From: Rhodobacter sp. Har01 | GTDB taxonomy: Bacteria; Pseudomonadota; Alphaproteobacteria; Rhodobacterales; Rhodobacteraceae | Assembly (NCBI RefSeq): GCF_020564565.1 | Contig: NZ_JAJCTD010000001.1 | Span: 1,054,001 to 1,118,000, forward strand | DNA length: 64,000 nucleotides | Reading direction: 5' to 3' | Notes under the pieces: generated by a model | What the model saw: only the letters and a program-made list of their open reading frames with translations | What the model was told of the DNA's origin: nothing | The model's database searches: none | Translations under genes and position numbers: made by a program | Shown here: piece by piece, positions 48,683-57,322 of the stretch | Layout of the letters: each line of letters starts with the position of its first letter | Position numbering within the stretch: position 1 is the first letter of the stretch

Positions 48683-49663
48683 TCAGGGCGCCAGCGCCTT
48701 GTCGGTGATCATGCTGGTCCAGGCGCCTTCCGGCGCCTTGGTGATCACCGGGTCCGAGCCACCGGCCAGCAGCGTTGCCACGGTCTTTTCCGCCGCCGCC
48801 ACGTCCAGCGCGCCGTTCGAGCCGGCCGTCAGCTTGGCCACCTCGCCCATCATCCGCTTCTGGTGGGTTTCGGTCTGGGCGCCGGTCTCGTCATTCTCAA
48901 GCACGATCATCGCCGCCTCGTCGGTGTTCGCCTCGGCGTATTTCCAGCCTTTCATCGAGGCGCGGACGAACTTGACCATGGTCTCCTGGAACGCCGGATC
49001 GGCCAGCTTGTCCTCCATGACGTAAAGCCCGTCTTCCAGCGTGGCCACGCCCATGTCCTGATACTTGAAGGTCACCAGCTGTTCCGGCGTGATCCCGGCA
49101 TCAATGACCTGCCAGTATTCGTTGTAGGTCATGGTCGAGATGCAGGCCGCCTGCTTCTGCAGCAAGGGATCGACGTTGAAGCCCTGCTTCAGCACCGTCA
49201 CACCGCCGGCGGAGCCATCGGTGGCAAAGCCAAGCTGGCTCATCCACGACAGGAACGGGTATTCGTTGCCGAAGAACCAGACGCCCAGGGTCTTGTCGGC
49301 GAAATCCTTCGGCTCCTTGATGCCGGTTTCCGCCAGGCAGGTCAGCATCATGCCCGAGCTGGCAAACGGCTGGGCGATGTTCACCAGCGCCAGCCCCTTT
49401 TCGCGCGCGGCCAGGGCCGAGGGCATCCAGTCGATCACCACATCGGCACCGCCACCGGCGATCACCTGGGTCGGCGCGATGTCCGGCCCGCCCGGCTTGA
49501 TGGTGACGGTCAGGCCCTCTTCTTCGTAGAACCCCTTGGCCTGGGCGACGTAATAGCCCGCGAACTGGGCCTGGGTCACCCACTTCAGCTGCAGCGTCAC
49601 GTCCTCGGCCTGGGCGCCCGTGCCCATCGCCGCCAGCAATGCCGCACTCATCAGTCTCTTCAT
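48683..49663 (-). CDS. ABC transporter substrate-binding protein, NMT1/ThiY type
   Basis: This is a 326-aa periplasmic binding protein with a signal peptide (MKRLMSAALLAAMGTGAQA). The mature N-terminus DVTLQLKWVTQAQFAGYYVA followed by KGFYEEEGLTVTIKPGG is the hallmark of the NMT1/THI5-like group, which binds pyrimidine-type ligands among others. GGAGG precedes the ATG at 49663. The genes upstream encode two permeases, an ATPase and pyrimidine-degrading enzymes, so a pyrimidine or hydantoin ligand is inferred. Confidence 0.9.
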   Translation of the reverse strand: MKRLMSAALLAAMGTGAQAEDVTLQLKWVTQAQFAGYYVAQAKGFYEEEGLTVTIKPGGPDIAPTQVIAGGGADVVIDWMPSALAAREKGLALVNIAQPFASSGMMLTCLAETGIKEPKDFADKTLGVWFFGNEYPFLSWMSQLGFATDGSAGGVTVLKQGFNVDPLLQKQAACISTMTYNEYWQVIDAGITPEQLVTFKYQDMGVATLEDGLYVMEDKLADPAFQETMVKFVRASMKGWKYAEANTDEAAMIVLENDETGAQTETHQKRMMGEVAKLTAGSNGALDVAAAEKTVATLLAGGSDPVITKAPEGAWTSMITDKALAP

Positions 49664-49710
49664 CGTCACGACCTCCATGTTGTGGGCCGGGGCTGTTTCC
49701 CCGCGCCCGA

Positions 49711-50553
49711 TTAATGCCTCTGGCTGGGGTGCCAGAACGTCACTGCCTTTTCCACCAGCGCGATCAGCCCATAGAGGGCAGACCCCACCACCGCCGCCAC
49801 CACGATCTCGGCCCAGACGATATCCAGTCCCAGCCGTCCGACCTCGGTCGAGATGCGGAACCCCATCCCCACGATGGGGCTGCCGAAATATTCCGCGACG
49901 ATAGCCCCGATCAGCGCCAGCGTCGCCGAGATTTTCAGCCCGTTGAAGATGAAGGGCATCGCCGCCGGCAGCCGCAGCTTGACCAGCGCCTGCGCCCAGC
50001 TGGCGCCCCAGGTCGCCATCAGGTCGCGCTGCATCCGCTCGCTGGCCTGCAACCCGGCGACGATGTTCACCAGCATCGGGAAGAACACCATCACCACCAC
50101 AACGGCGGCCTTGGAGTGCCAGTCGAACCCGAACCACATCACCAGAATCGGCGCCAGCCCGACGATGGGCAGCGCGGCGACGAAATTGCCGATGGGCAAG
50201 AGGCCGCGCTGCAGGAACGGACTGCGGTCGATCACCAGCGCGGTGACAAAGGCCGCCAGCGCGCCGATGACAAAGCCCGACAGCGCGCCCTTCAGCACGG
50301 TCTGCACGAAGTCGGCCCACAGCACCCCGGGCATCGACACCAGCCGTGCCGCAATCGCCGTCGGCGCGGGCAGGATGACGGGCGGCACTTGCAGCCCGCG
50401 CACCAGCCCTTCCCACAGCACCAGCAGGGTAAAGCCGAACAGCACCGGCACGAGGAGGCGCACCGCCCGGTTGCGGCCGTGGCGATTGGCCAGCCAGGCA
50501 CTCAGCGCCCAGGCGCAGAGCCAGAACACCACCGCAAGGGCCAGCACGCTCAT
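49711..50553 (-). CDS. ABC transporter permease, pyrimidine-type importer, subunit 2
   Basis: This is a 280-aa inner-membrane permease of the SsuC/TauC/NMT1 family with about six helices and the contact loop ERMQRDLMATWGASWAQAL. The ATG overlaps the stop of the partner permease by 4 bp (ATGA). It is paired with the 288-aa permease to form the channel. Confidence 0.88.
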   Translation of the reverse strand: MSVLALAVVFWLCAWALSAWLANRHGRNRAVRLLVPVLFGFTLLVLWEGLVRGLQVPPVILPAPTAIAARLVSMPGVLWADFVQTVLKGALSGFVIGALAAFVTALVIDRSPFLQRGLLPIGNFVAALPIVGLAPILVMWFGFDWHSKAAVVVVMVFFPMLVNIVAGLQASERMQRDLMATWGASWAQALVKLRLPAAMPFIFNGLKISATLALIGAIVAEYFGSPIVGMGFRISTEVGRLGLDIVWAEIVVAAVVGSALYGLIALVEKAVTFWHPSQRH

Positions 50554-51416
50554 GCCCGCACCCCCATCCGCCGGTTCGCAGCCCGCTCGACCAGGCCCAC
50601 CGCCACGATCAGCACGCCTGCCAGCAGCGCCGCCGCCACCAGCGAGGCCCACATGATCAGGGGCTCGCCGAACTGCGACCCGATCAGCATCCGCGCCCCC
50701 AGCCCCTCGATGGCCCCGGTCGGCAATTCACCGACGATGGTGCCGACCAGCGCCGCCGCAATCGCCACCTTCAGCGAGGCGAAGAAGTAGGGCAGCGAGG
50801 CCGGCAACCGCAGCTTCCAGAACGTCTGGGGGTCCGAGGCGCTATAGGTCCGCAGCAGGTCAAGCTGCGCCGCATCGGGGCTGCGCAAACCCTTCACCAT
50901 GCTCACCAGCACCGGGAAGAACGACAGATAGGCGCTGATGATCGCCTTCGGCACCTCGCGGCTTTCGATGCCCAGCTGGAACGACACCGCCAGGATCATC
51001 GGCGCCAGCGCCACGATGGGCACCGTCTGGCTGATGATCGCCCAGGGCATCACGCTCATCTCCATCACCCGGAACCGCACGATGGAAATCGCCAGCCCCA
51101 CGCCGAACAGGATGCCCAAGCCGAACCCCATCATGGTGCCGCGAAAGGTGATGAAGCTGTGGTAGACCAGACTGCGCTTCGAGGTGACGGCCTGCCCCGC
51201 CACCCCCTTCCACAGCGTCGCCGCCACCTGATGCGGCGGCGGCAACAGCGGCCGGTCCTGCGCCATGGTCTGCGGAATGACCTCGGCCCAGGTCACCACC
51301 TGCCCGTTCCGCTCAGCCTGGTCGAACACCCAGGTCGCATTCATCCAGACCGCGGCGGCATACCAGACCGCCACGATCGCGGCGAGGACAGTGAGGATCG
51401 GGAGCAATCTACGCAT
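50550..51416 (-). CDS. ABC transporter permease, pyrimidine-type importer, subunit 1
   Basis: This is a 288-aa inner-membrane permease. It has a longer N-terminal periplasmic segment (after the first helix) than its partner, and a contact loop with SPDAAQLDLLRTYSASDPQT. It overlaps the upstream membrane-protein gene by 8 bp and the downstream permease by 4 bp, so the operon is tightly coupled. Confidence 0.88.
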   Translation of the reverse strand: MRRLLPILTVLAAIVAVWYAAAVWMNATWVFDQAERNGQVVTWAEVIPQTMAQDRPLLPPPHQVAATLWKGVAGQAVTSKRSLVYHSFITFRGTMMGFGLGILFGVGLAISIVRFRVMEMSVMPWAIISQTVPIVALAPMILAVSFQLGIESREVPKAIISAYLSFFPVLVSMVKGLRSPDAAQLDLLRTYSASDPQTFWKLRLPASLPYFFASLKVAIAAALVGTIVGELPTGAIEGLGARMLIGSQFGEPLIMWASLVAAALLAGVLIVAVGLVERAANRRMGVRA

Positions 51417-52050
51417 TGGCGCCCCCCCCTTGCTCAGAGTCCGGCTTTCTTGTCTCCAACCACTCGAAGAAGACGATCATCGGCCACCAGAGAAGGCCCG
51501 TGATCGCAAAGAACCCGCTGATCAGCATGAACATTTCGATGGGCACATATTCCGAGTACGGCCCACCCTTGCCCATGCGGATGGTGCGGGTGAAGGGATT
51601 CCACTGATCGCCCATTCCGCTTCGCAGGGTCTGCGCGCAGTGAAGAAAGACCACGATCGACATCAGCCAGTAGGTTGAGGCCGACAGGACCGTGCCCAGA
51701 TGGCTCCGCATCCGGTCGCCGTTCAGATCCTTGGGCCAGGCACAGGCATGGTTCGCCGGTAACCCGCACAACAGGTAGGGGCGCACGACCGCTGCGGGGA
51801 TGAAGCACAGGAACGGGAGCAGAAACAACAAGTAGAACCGCAGAGCGAAGTCCAGTCCATCTCCGTACGCGATTCCCCCAAGAACCAGCAAAGCGAGAAA
51901 CACGACTTCCCAAGGATGTCTTGGCCTGTTCCTGGCGACCCGTTCTGCCAGGCGGGCTTCGTCTTCAGCACTCCGCGCAAACGCAGCCTTCGAGAAGCGT
52001 GGCCAACCCCCTGGATCATGCAAGAGGGTCTCTGCAACCTTCTGCATCAT
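51409..52050 (-). CDS. Unrecognised membrane protein within the pyrimidine operon
   Basis: This is a 213-aa protein with about four hydrophobic helices, beginning MMQKVAETLLHDPGGWPRFS. The ATG at 52050 overlaps the stop of the SMR-type gene by 4 bp. It has no resemblance to transporter or catabolic proteins I know. The local sequence is less GC-rich than its neighbours, and it looks inserted between the SMR gene and the permeases, although coupling signals are intact. Confidence 0.65.
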   Translation of the reverse strand: MMQKVAETLLHDPGGWPRFSKAAFARSAEDEARLAERVARNRPRHPWEVVFLALLVLGGIAYGDGLDFALRFYLLFLLPFLCFIPAAVVRPYLLCGLPANHACAWPKDLNGDRMRSHLGTVLSASTYWLMSIVVFLHCAQTLRSGMGDQWNPFTRTIRMGKGGPYSEYVPIEMFMLISGFFAITGLLWWPMIVFFEWLETRKPDSEQGGGANA

Positions 52051-52382
52051 CCCCTGGCCCCCGTCGGCCAGGCGATCAGCGCCACCGCCACCACGCCCAG
52101 CGCCATCCCCGCCAGTTGCAGCCCGGTCGGCCGCTCGCCAAAGACGAAGATCGCCATCACGGTGATCGCCACCAGCTGAAAGATCGCCGACAGTGCAATC
52201 GCCAGCCCAAGGCCGTTCAGCCGCATCACCTGCACCATCATCCAGTTGCCGATGCAGAACAGCGCCAGCGCCGCCAGCAGCACCGGCACGCCGCCTTTGA
52301 CCGCATAGCTCTTCAACACCCCGTTCGCCGCCACGAACACCGCCGTCGCCGCCCCCAGCCACAGAAAGCTCAGCCCGCTCAT
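52047..52382 (-). CDS. Small EamA/SMR-type membrane transporter
   Basis: This is a 111-aa protein with four hydrophobic helices, in the size range of small multidrug-resistance/EamA half-transporters. MSGLSFLWLGAATAVFVAAN and the C-terminal FGERPTGLQLAGMALGVVAV (helix 4 pattern of SMR/EamA) are visible. It would have to act as a dimer. Its position in the pyrimidine operon suggests export or import of a related metabolite, but this is inference. Confidence 0.78.
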   Translation of the reverse strand: MSGLSFLWLGAATAVFVAANGVLKSYAVKGGVPVLLAALALFCIGNWMMVQVMRLNGLGLAIALSAIFQLVAITVMAIFVFGERPTGLQLAGMALGVVAVALIAWPTGARG

Positions 52383-52443
52383 CGACGCAGTCCCGCAGCA
52401 GCCCGCAGGCAAGACCCGCAGCCCCTGTCCATCCCGTCTGCCG

Positions 52444-52496
52444 CTTCATCTTGGCGAAAATACCCTCGGGGGGTCCGGGGGGCAGAAAGCCCCCCG
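52444..52496. repeat. Dispersed GC-rich palindromic element, copy in the pyrimidine operon
   Basis: CTTCATCTTGGCGAAAATACCCTCGGGGGGTCC is followed by a GC hairpin (GGGGGGC-GAAA-GCCCCCC class). It has the same architecture and the CATCTTGGC leader as the right copy at 7488. It lies between the ATPase and SMR-type genes. Confidence 0.55.
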
Positions 52497-52544
52497 TGCG
52501 CGCTCCGCTTGCCGGACCAGCGCCATGCCGCCCGCAGACCCCGG

Positions 52545-53330
52545 TCAGTCATAGGAATGCCCCGCCCGCAGCCCCTCGCGCACCCGGTGGGCCACCTCGA
52601 TGAAGGCACGGCTGTCGCGGATGTCCAGCGGGCGCTCCTTCGGCAAGGGCGAGTCGATGATGTCCGTGATCCGCCCCGGCCGCGGGCTCATCACCACGAT
52701 CTTCGTGGACAGGTAAACCGCCTCGGGAATGGAATGGGTGACAAAGCCGATGGTCTTGCCGGTCCGCGCCCAAAGCTTCAGCAATTCCTCGTTCAGCCGG
52801 TCGCGAACGATCTCGTCCAGTGCGCCAAAGGGTTCATCCATCAAGAGAATGTCGGCATCGAAGGCCAGCGCCCTGGCAATGCTGGCGCGCTGCTGCATGC
52901 CGCCCGACAACTGCCAGGGAAACTTCTTGCCGAACCCCTTCAGGTCCACCAGATCCAGCACCCGCTCGACCCGCGCCTCCTGCTCGGCCCGGTCGAACCC
53001 CATGATTTCCAGCGGCAATCTGACGTTCCCGGCAATCGTCCGCCAAGGATAAAGCCCCGCCGCCTGGAACACATAGCCATAGGCCCGGCGCCTGCGCGCC
53101 TCATCCGGGGTCATCCCGTTGACCGTCAGACTGCCCCCCGTCGGATGCTCCAAGGCCGCGATGCAACGCAGGAAAGTGGTTTTCCCGCAGCCACTTGGCC
53201 CGATGAAACTGACAAATTCCCCCCGGTTGATCGCCAGGTCCACATCCTTCAACGCCTGCACCGGACCATCGGCGGTTTGGAACACCAGGTTCAGCCCCTT
53301 GGCTTCGATCACCGGAGCGGTGGTGTTCAT
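52545..53330 (-). CDS. ABC transporter ATP-binding protein (SsuB/TauB type)
   Basis: This is a 261-aa ATPase of the NMT1-type importer. Walker A is GPSGCGKTT, the Q-loop is in GYVFQAAGLYPWRTIAGNV, the signature is LSGGMQQRASIARAL, and Walker B is ILLMDEPFGALD. The ATG at 53330 has GAAGGA upstream; a longer start at 53342 is possible. It is first of the transporter genes in the minus-strand order ATPase, SMR, membrane protein, permease, permease, binding protein. Confidence 0.93.
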   Translation of the reverse strand: MNTTAPVIEAKGLNLVFQTADGPVQALKDVDLAINRGEFVSFIGPSGCGKTTFLRCIAALEHPTGGSLTVNGMTPDEARRRRAYGYVFQAAGLYPWRTIAGNVRLPLEIMGFDRAEQEARVERVLDLVDLKGFGKKFPWQLSGGMQQRASIARALAFDADILLMDEPFGALDEIVRDRLNEELLKLWARTGKTIGFVTHSIPEAVYLSTKIVVMSPRPGRITDIIDSPLPKERPLDIRDSRAFIEVAHRVREGLRAGHSYD

Positions 53331-53434
53331 CGTGTCCTTCAAACCCAGGTTCCTTCACATTCCCGTTGTCCGCCGCTGGCATCCTTGCAGCCCGGACGCA
53401 ATGCCCCCATCTCGTCCGAAATCGGAGGACCGCC

Positions 53435-53575
53435 ATGCTTCTCAACGCCTTGCAGACGACCCTCGCCTTCGCCCCCGCGCCCGAGGATCTGGACGACATC
53501 GACTTCCACACCCCCGTGATCACATTCGCGCCCCCCGTCCGGGATGACGAGGAAAGCGAACCGGGAGAGCCGTGA
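53435..53575 (+). CDS. Small acidic ORF, 46 aa, opposite to the operon
   Basis: This begins MLLNALQTTLAFAPAPEDLD and ends DDEESEPGEP. GGAGG lies 6 bp before the ATG, an unusually good site for so small an ORF on the strand opposite the operon. No family is recognised. It may be a short peptide. Confidence 0.45.
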   Translation: MLLNALQTTLAFAPAPEDLDDIDFHTPVITFAPPVRDDEESEPGEP

Positions 53576-53597
53576 TCCCTGCATCGGTCTGATCTCC

Positions 53598-54053
53598 CTA
53601 TGCCGGGCAACCGGCAAGGTGCCGCTCTGCCCTCCAGCACGCCACACCTCCCACCGCTCCGGCAACCGCGATGGCCGGGTCCGGCGGATACTGCAGGTAA
53701 AGCTCGAGTGTGTCCGCTCCCATCAGCAGGCTGACCAGCCCATACGCATTGATTGCACCCAGCACCGCGAAGCTGACCCAGTCGGTGCGGCCCAAAAGAT
53801 GCATGAGCGCGCGGAAAAGGGCAAATGTCGGCACGGACAGGATCAGGATTGCAACGAAAGCGATCAGAAGCCCTGGAACGGCGGCGAGCACGACCGAAAC
53901 GACCTCTGCCAATGTATCCGAGCGGAAGAGAACCTCGCGCATCGCGACGTATGTGGCAATGGTCGCGGCGGCGGCTCCGCAGCCGGCCAGGTAACCGCTC
54001 AATACGCGCCAGCCGGCCAAGCCCACGACCCAGCCTGAGGTCTCTGCCGTCAT
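53598..54053 (-). CDS. Unrecognised membrane protein after dihydropyrimidinase
   Basis: This is a 151-aa protein with about four hydrophobic helices, beginning MTAETSGWVVGLAGWRVLSG. The ATG overlaps the dihydropyrimidinase stop by 1 bp (TGATG). It is unrelated to the other operon products and is not recognised. Confidence 0.65.
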   Translation of the reverse strand: MTAETSGWVVGLAGWRVLSGYLAGCGAAAATIATYVAMREVLFRSDTLAEVVSVVLAAVPGLLIAFVAILILSVPTFALFRALMHLLGRTDWVSFAVLGAINAYGLVSLLMGADTLELYLQYPPDPAIAVAGAVGGVACWRAERHLAGCPA

Positions 54054-55504
54054 CACACCCCCGTCGCCGGAATGCCGGACCGGACCACCGGTCTTGGCGC
54101 CGTCAGGTCTTTCCACTGGCTCAGCGCATTGTTGACCGCTGGCCGAGGCTCGCGGGCGACGAAACGCCCATGGCCTTCCTGCGTCTTCACCTCGCCATCG
54201 TGGATCGCCACATGGCCCCGGGTCAGGGTAAAGCGCGGCAGGCCCTTCACCTTGTGCCCCTCGAAGACGTTGTAGTCGATCGAGGACTGCTGCGTCGTCG
54301 CGCTGATCACCTTCTCCCGCTCGGGGTCCAGCACCACCAGATCGGCATCCGCACCCACCAGAACCGCGCCCTTCTTCGGGTAGCAGTTCAGGATTTTCGC
54401 GATATTGGTTGAGGTGACGGCGACAAATTCATTCGGCGTCAGCCGCCCGGTCGCCACGCCATGCGTCCACAGCATCGGCATCCGGTCTTCAAGGCCGCCG
54501 GTGCCGTTGGGGATCTTGGCGAAATTCCCCAGGCCGAACCGCTTCTGCTCGGTGGTAAAGGCGCAGTGGTCGGTCGCCACCACCGACAGAGACCCGGACT
54601 GCAACCCCGCCCAGAGGCTGGCCTGATGCGCCTTAGACCGGAAGGGGGGCGACATCACCCGCCGCGCGGCATGGTCCCAGTCGGGGTGGAAATATTCGCT
54701 TTCGTCCAGCGTCAGGTGCTGGATCAGCGGTTCGCCCCAGACCCGCTTGCCCGCCGCCCGCGCCCGGCGGATGGCCTCATGGCTGTCCTCGCAGGACACA
54801 TGCACCACATAGAGCGGCACGCCGGCCATGTCGGCGATCATGATCGCCCGGTTGGTCGCCTCGCCTTCCACCTGAGGCGGCCGGCTGTAGGCGTGCCCCT
54901 CCGGCCCGGTATTCCCCTCGGCCAAGAGCTTCGCCGTCAGCTCCGCCACCACATCGCCGTTCTCGGCATGCACCATGGCCAGCCCGCCCAACTCGCCAAT
55001 CCGGCGGAACGACGCATACATCTCGTCGTCGTTCACCATCAGCGCGCCCTTGTAGGCCATGAAATGCTTGAACGAGGTCATGCCGGCCTTGATGCTGTCG
55101 GCAATGCCCTCGAACACCTTCTCCCCCCACCAGGTCACCGCCATGTGGTAGGAATAATCGCAATTCGCCCGCCCCGATTTGTTGTGCCACATCTGGGCCG
55201 CATCCATCAGCCCCTGCCCCTGCCCCGGCAGCACGAAGTCCACCACCATCGTGGTGCCGCCCGCCAGCGCCGCCCGCGTGCCCGACTCGAAGTCATCCGC
55301 CGAGTAGGTGCCCATGAACGGCATCTCCAAGTGCGTATGCGGGTCGATCCCGCCGGGCATGACATAGCAGCCGGTGGCATCGAGTTCGGTGCCGCCCTTG
55401 AGGCCCTGCCCGATCTCGGTGATGGTGCCGCCCTCGATGCGGACATCGGCCTTGTAGCTGAGGTCGGCAGTGACGACGGTGCCGTTCTTGATGATGGTGG
55501 TCAT
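54053..55504 (-). CDS. hydA: Dihydropyrimidinase
   Basis: This 483-aa cyclic amidohydrolase opens dihydrouracil or dihydrothymine to N-carbamoyl-beta-amino acids, the second step of reductive pyrimidine catabolism. Binuclear metal ligands are visible: GGIDPHTHLEMPF (HxH), the carbamylated-Lys segment SFKHFMAYKG, VVHVSCEDSH and TDHCAF. Length is normal. It overlaps the upstream 142-aa membrane-protein gene by 4 bp and is coupled to the following membrane-protein gene. Confidence 0.96.
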   Translation of the reverse strand: MTTIIKNGTVVTADLSYKADVRIEGGTITEIGQGLKGGTELDATGCYVMPGGIDPHTHLEMPFMGTYSADDFESGTRAALAGGTTMVVDFVLPGQGQGLMDAAQMWHNKSGRANCDYSYHMAVTWWGEKVFEGIADSIKAGMTSFKHFMAYKGALMVNDDEMYASFRRIGELGGLAMVHAENGDVVAELTAKLLAEGNTGPEGHAYSRPPQVEGEATNRAIMIADMAGVPLYVVHVSCEDSHEAIRRARAAGKRVWGEPLIQHLTLDESEYFHPDWDHAARRVMSPPFRSKAHQASLWAGLQSGSLSVVATDHCAFTTEQKRFGLGNFAKIPNGTGGLEDRMPMLWTHGVATGRLTPNEFVAVTSTNIAKILNCYPKKGAVLVGADADLVVLDPEREKVISATTQQSSIDYNVFEGHKVKGLPRFTLTRGHVAIHDGEVKTQEGHGRFVAREPRPAVNNALSQWKDLTAPRPVVRSGIPATGV

Positions 55505-55929
55505 TTTGCCCCTTCCTGATCATCGGGCTTCACGAAGCCCTTTCCAATCCAAGTGAATATGAAGGCCGAGAACAGCACGCCGATGGGAGCAATCAAAGCA
55601 TAGAGCATAAGAAGTGCGGCTTCCCACTTTCTTTGAGTATAGGAATTTTGGTTTGATTCTAAATCTCTGCGTCGCAACTCTCTAGCGTCGAGTATTTCGA
55701 GGGGCGGCAAACCTTTCTCTTTGCGATCTGCGTTCTCAATATTGTGAATAAAGATCTCAACGTCAGTAAGTCTTACCGGCGCAGCCAATAGTTCTTCGTT
55801 TCTCTTCTTGTATTGATCTGCCGCAATTTCGAACTTGTCGTATGTTAGATATAGAGCTGCACCTATCCAGAGGATGGTGGTCACTAGCCAAATGCGAACG
55901 AGTCCTCGTTTCCAATGAAGTGGCCTCAC
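55501..55929 (-). CDS. AT-rich membrane-protein gene inserted between the two hydrolase genes
   Basis: This is a 142-aa protein with two hydrophobic helices (one near each end) flanking a charged helical middle (VEIFIHNIENADRKEKGLPP). The DNA is markedly AT-richer than every neighbour, and codon choice differs accordingly, so transfer is likely. Even so, its GTG start overlaps the hydrolase stop by 4 bp and its TGA overlaps the dihydropyrimidinase ATG by 4 bp. It is not recognised. A phage-like or host-defence origin is only speculation. Confidence 0.65.
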   Translation of the reverse strand: MRPLHWKRGLVRIWLVTTILWIGAALYLTYDKFEIAADQYKKRNEELLAAPVRLTDVEIFIHNIENADRKEKGLPPLEILDARELRRRDLESNQNSYTQRKWEAALLMLYALIAPIGVLFSAFIFTWIGKGFVKPDDQEGAK

Positions 55930-57176
55930 CCCACCACCTCCGCCACCTCAAGCACCGCGTGCAGGAGCACATCCGTCCCGGCTGTCGCCCATTCCGGAGA
56001 AATCTCCTCGGCCTCGTTGTGGCTCAAGCCCCCCACACACGGGCACATGATCATCACCGTGGGGGCGACGCGGTTGACCCAGCAGGCGTCATGGCCGGCG
56101 CCGCTGACGATGTCCATATGGGAATAGCCCAGCTTTTCAGCCGATTGGCGGACGACCTTCACAAGGCCGGGGTCGAAGGTGACGGGGTCGAAGTGGCCGA
56201 CGTCCTCGATGCTGCACCCCAGGCCCAGTTCGGCCGCCACGGCATGGGCGGCGCGGATCACTTCGGCCTTCATGGTGTCCAGCTTGGCCTGTTCGGGGCT
56301 GCGGATGTCCACCGTGAACACCACCTTCCCCGGCAAGACGTTGCGGCTGTTCGGCGTCACCTTGATCTGGCCGACGCCGCCCACCGCGTTCGGCTGGTGG
56401 CTCATGGCGATCTGCTGGACGCGTTCCAGAATTCGCCCCATCCCCAACGAGGCATTGACCCGCATCGCCATCGGGGTGCTGCCGGTGTGGGCCTCTTTCC
56501 CGGTCAGGGTGATTTCCAGCCACCACAGGCCCTGGCCATGGGTCACCACGCCGATATCGCGGCCCTCGGCCTCAAGAATCGGCCCCTGTTCGATGTGCAA
56601 TTCGAACATCGCGTGCATCTTGCGGGCGCCGACCTTTTCGTCGCCGACCCAGCCGATGCGCTGCAATTCTTCACCGAAGACCTTGCCGTCAAGGTCAGTC
56701 CGCGCTTTGGCGTAGCCTTCAGTGTGGATGCCGGCGAAGACGCCGCTCGCCAGCATGGCGGGGGCGAAGCGGGCGCCTTCCTCGTTGGTCCAGTTGGTCA
56801 CCACGATGGGGTGCCGGGTCTGCACGCCCATGTCGTTCATCGTCCGCACCACCTCGAGCGCGCCGAGAACCCCCAGCACGCCGTCATACTTGCCCCCGGT
56901 GGGCTGGGTGTCGAGGTGCGAGCCCATGTAGACCGGCAGCGCGTCGGGGTCGGTCCCCGCCCGGGTGGCGAACATGTTGCCCATGGTGTCAACGCCCATG
57001 GTCATGCCTGCCGCCTTGCACCAGCCCGCAAAAAGGTGCCGCCCCTGCCCATCCGCATCGGTCAGGGTCTGCCGGTTGCAGCCGCCCGCCACGCCGGGGC
57101 CGATCTGGGCCATTTCCATCAGGCTGTCCCACAGGCGCGCGGGATTGATCCTCAGGTTTTCCCCGGGTGACGGCAT
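55926..57176 (-). CDS. Zn-dependent hydrolase, beta-ureidopropionase/carbamoylase type (hydantoinase/carbamoylase family)
   Basis: This 416-aa M20-type amidohydrolase cleaves N-carbamoyl-beta-alanine to beta-alanine, CO2 and ammonia, the third step of pyrimidine degradation. Metal ligands appear in GSHLDTQPTGGKYDGVLG, TNWTNEEGARFAPAML and GAGHDACWVNRVAPT. GGGAGA precedes the ATG at 57176. It is first in the minus-strand operon that continues to the binding protein, and it is divergent from the TetR gene. Confidence 0.93.
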   Translation of the reverse strand: MPSPGENLRINPARLWDSLMEMAQIGPGVAGGCNRQTLTDADGQGRHLFAGWCKAAGMTMGVDTMGNMFATRAGTDPDALPVYMGSHLDTQPTGGKYDGVLGVLGALEVVRTMNDMGVQTRHPIVVTNWTNEEGARFAPAMLASGVFAGIHTEGYAKARTDLDGKVFGEELQRIGWVGDEKVGARKMHAMFELHIEQGPILEAEGRDIGVVTHGQGLWWLEITLTGKEAHTGSTPMAMRVNASLGMGRILERVQQIAMSHQPNAVGGVGQIKVTPNSRNVLPGKVVFTVDIRSPEQAKLDTMKAEVIRAAHAVAAELGLGCSIEDVGHFDPVTFDPGLVKVVRQSAEKLGYSHMDIVSGAGHDACWVNRVAPTVMIMCPCVGGLSHNEAEEISPEWATAGTDVLLHAVLEVAEVVG

Positions 57177-57242
57177 CTGGCTTCTCCCTGTCGCGGCGCC
57201 TCTGGCGGGCGCATGCCGACTGTGCTTGCGGCGAATCTCGAC

Positions 57243-57292
57243 CTGACCCTATGGTCGGATCGAAGCGCAGCACAACCTGACCAGCCGGTCAA
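57243..57292. promoter_or_regulatory. Two RutR-box-like palindromes in the divergent promoter
   Basis: The RutR consensus in E. coli is TTGACCA-N2-TGGTCAA. CTGACCAGCCGGTCAA (57277-57292) matches 12 of 14 defined positions, and CTGACCCTATGGTCGG (57243-57258) matches 10 of 14. They lie between the hydrolase gene and the TetR gene and would allow one regulator to control both directions. Confidence 0.65.
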
Positions 57293-57322
57293 CAAGTTTC
57301 CCTTTCCCCCGATGGCCTGCCG

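Noticed and set aside
55501..55929. AT-rich gene in the pyrimidine operon as an insertion-sequence fragment
   Set aside because: No inverted repeats, target duplication or transposase motif are visible, and its start and stop overlap its neighbours precisely.
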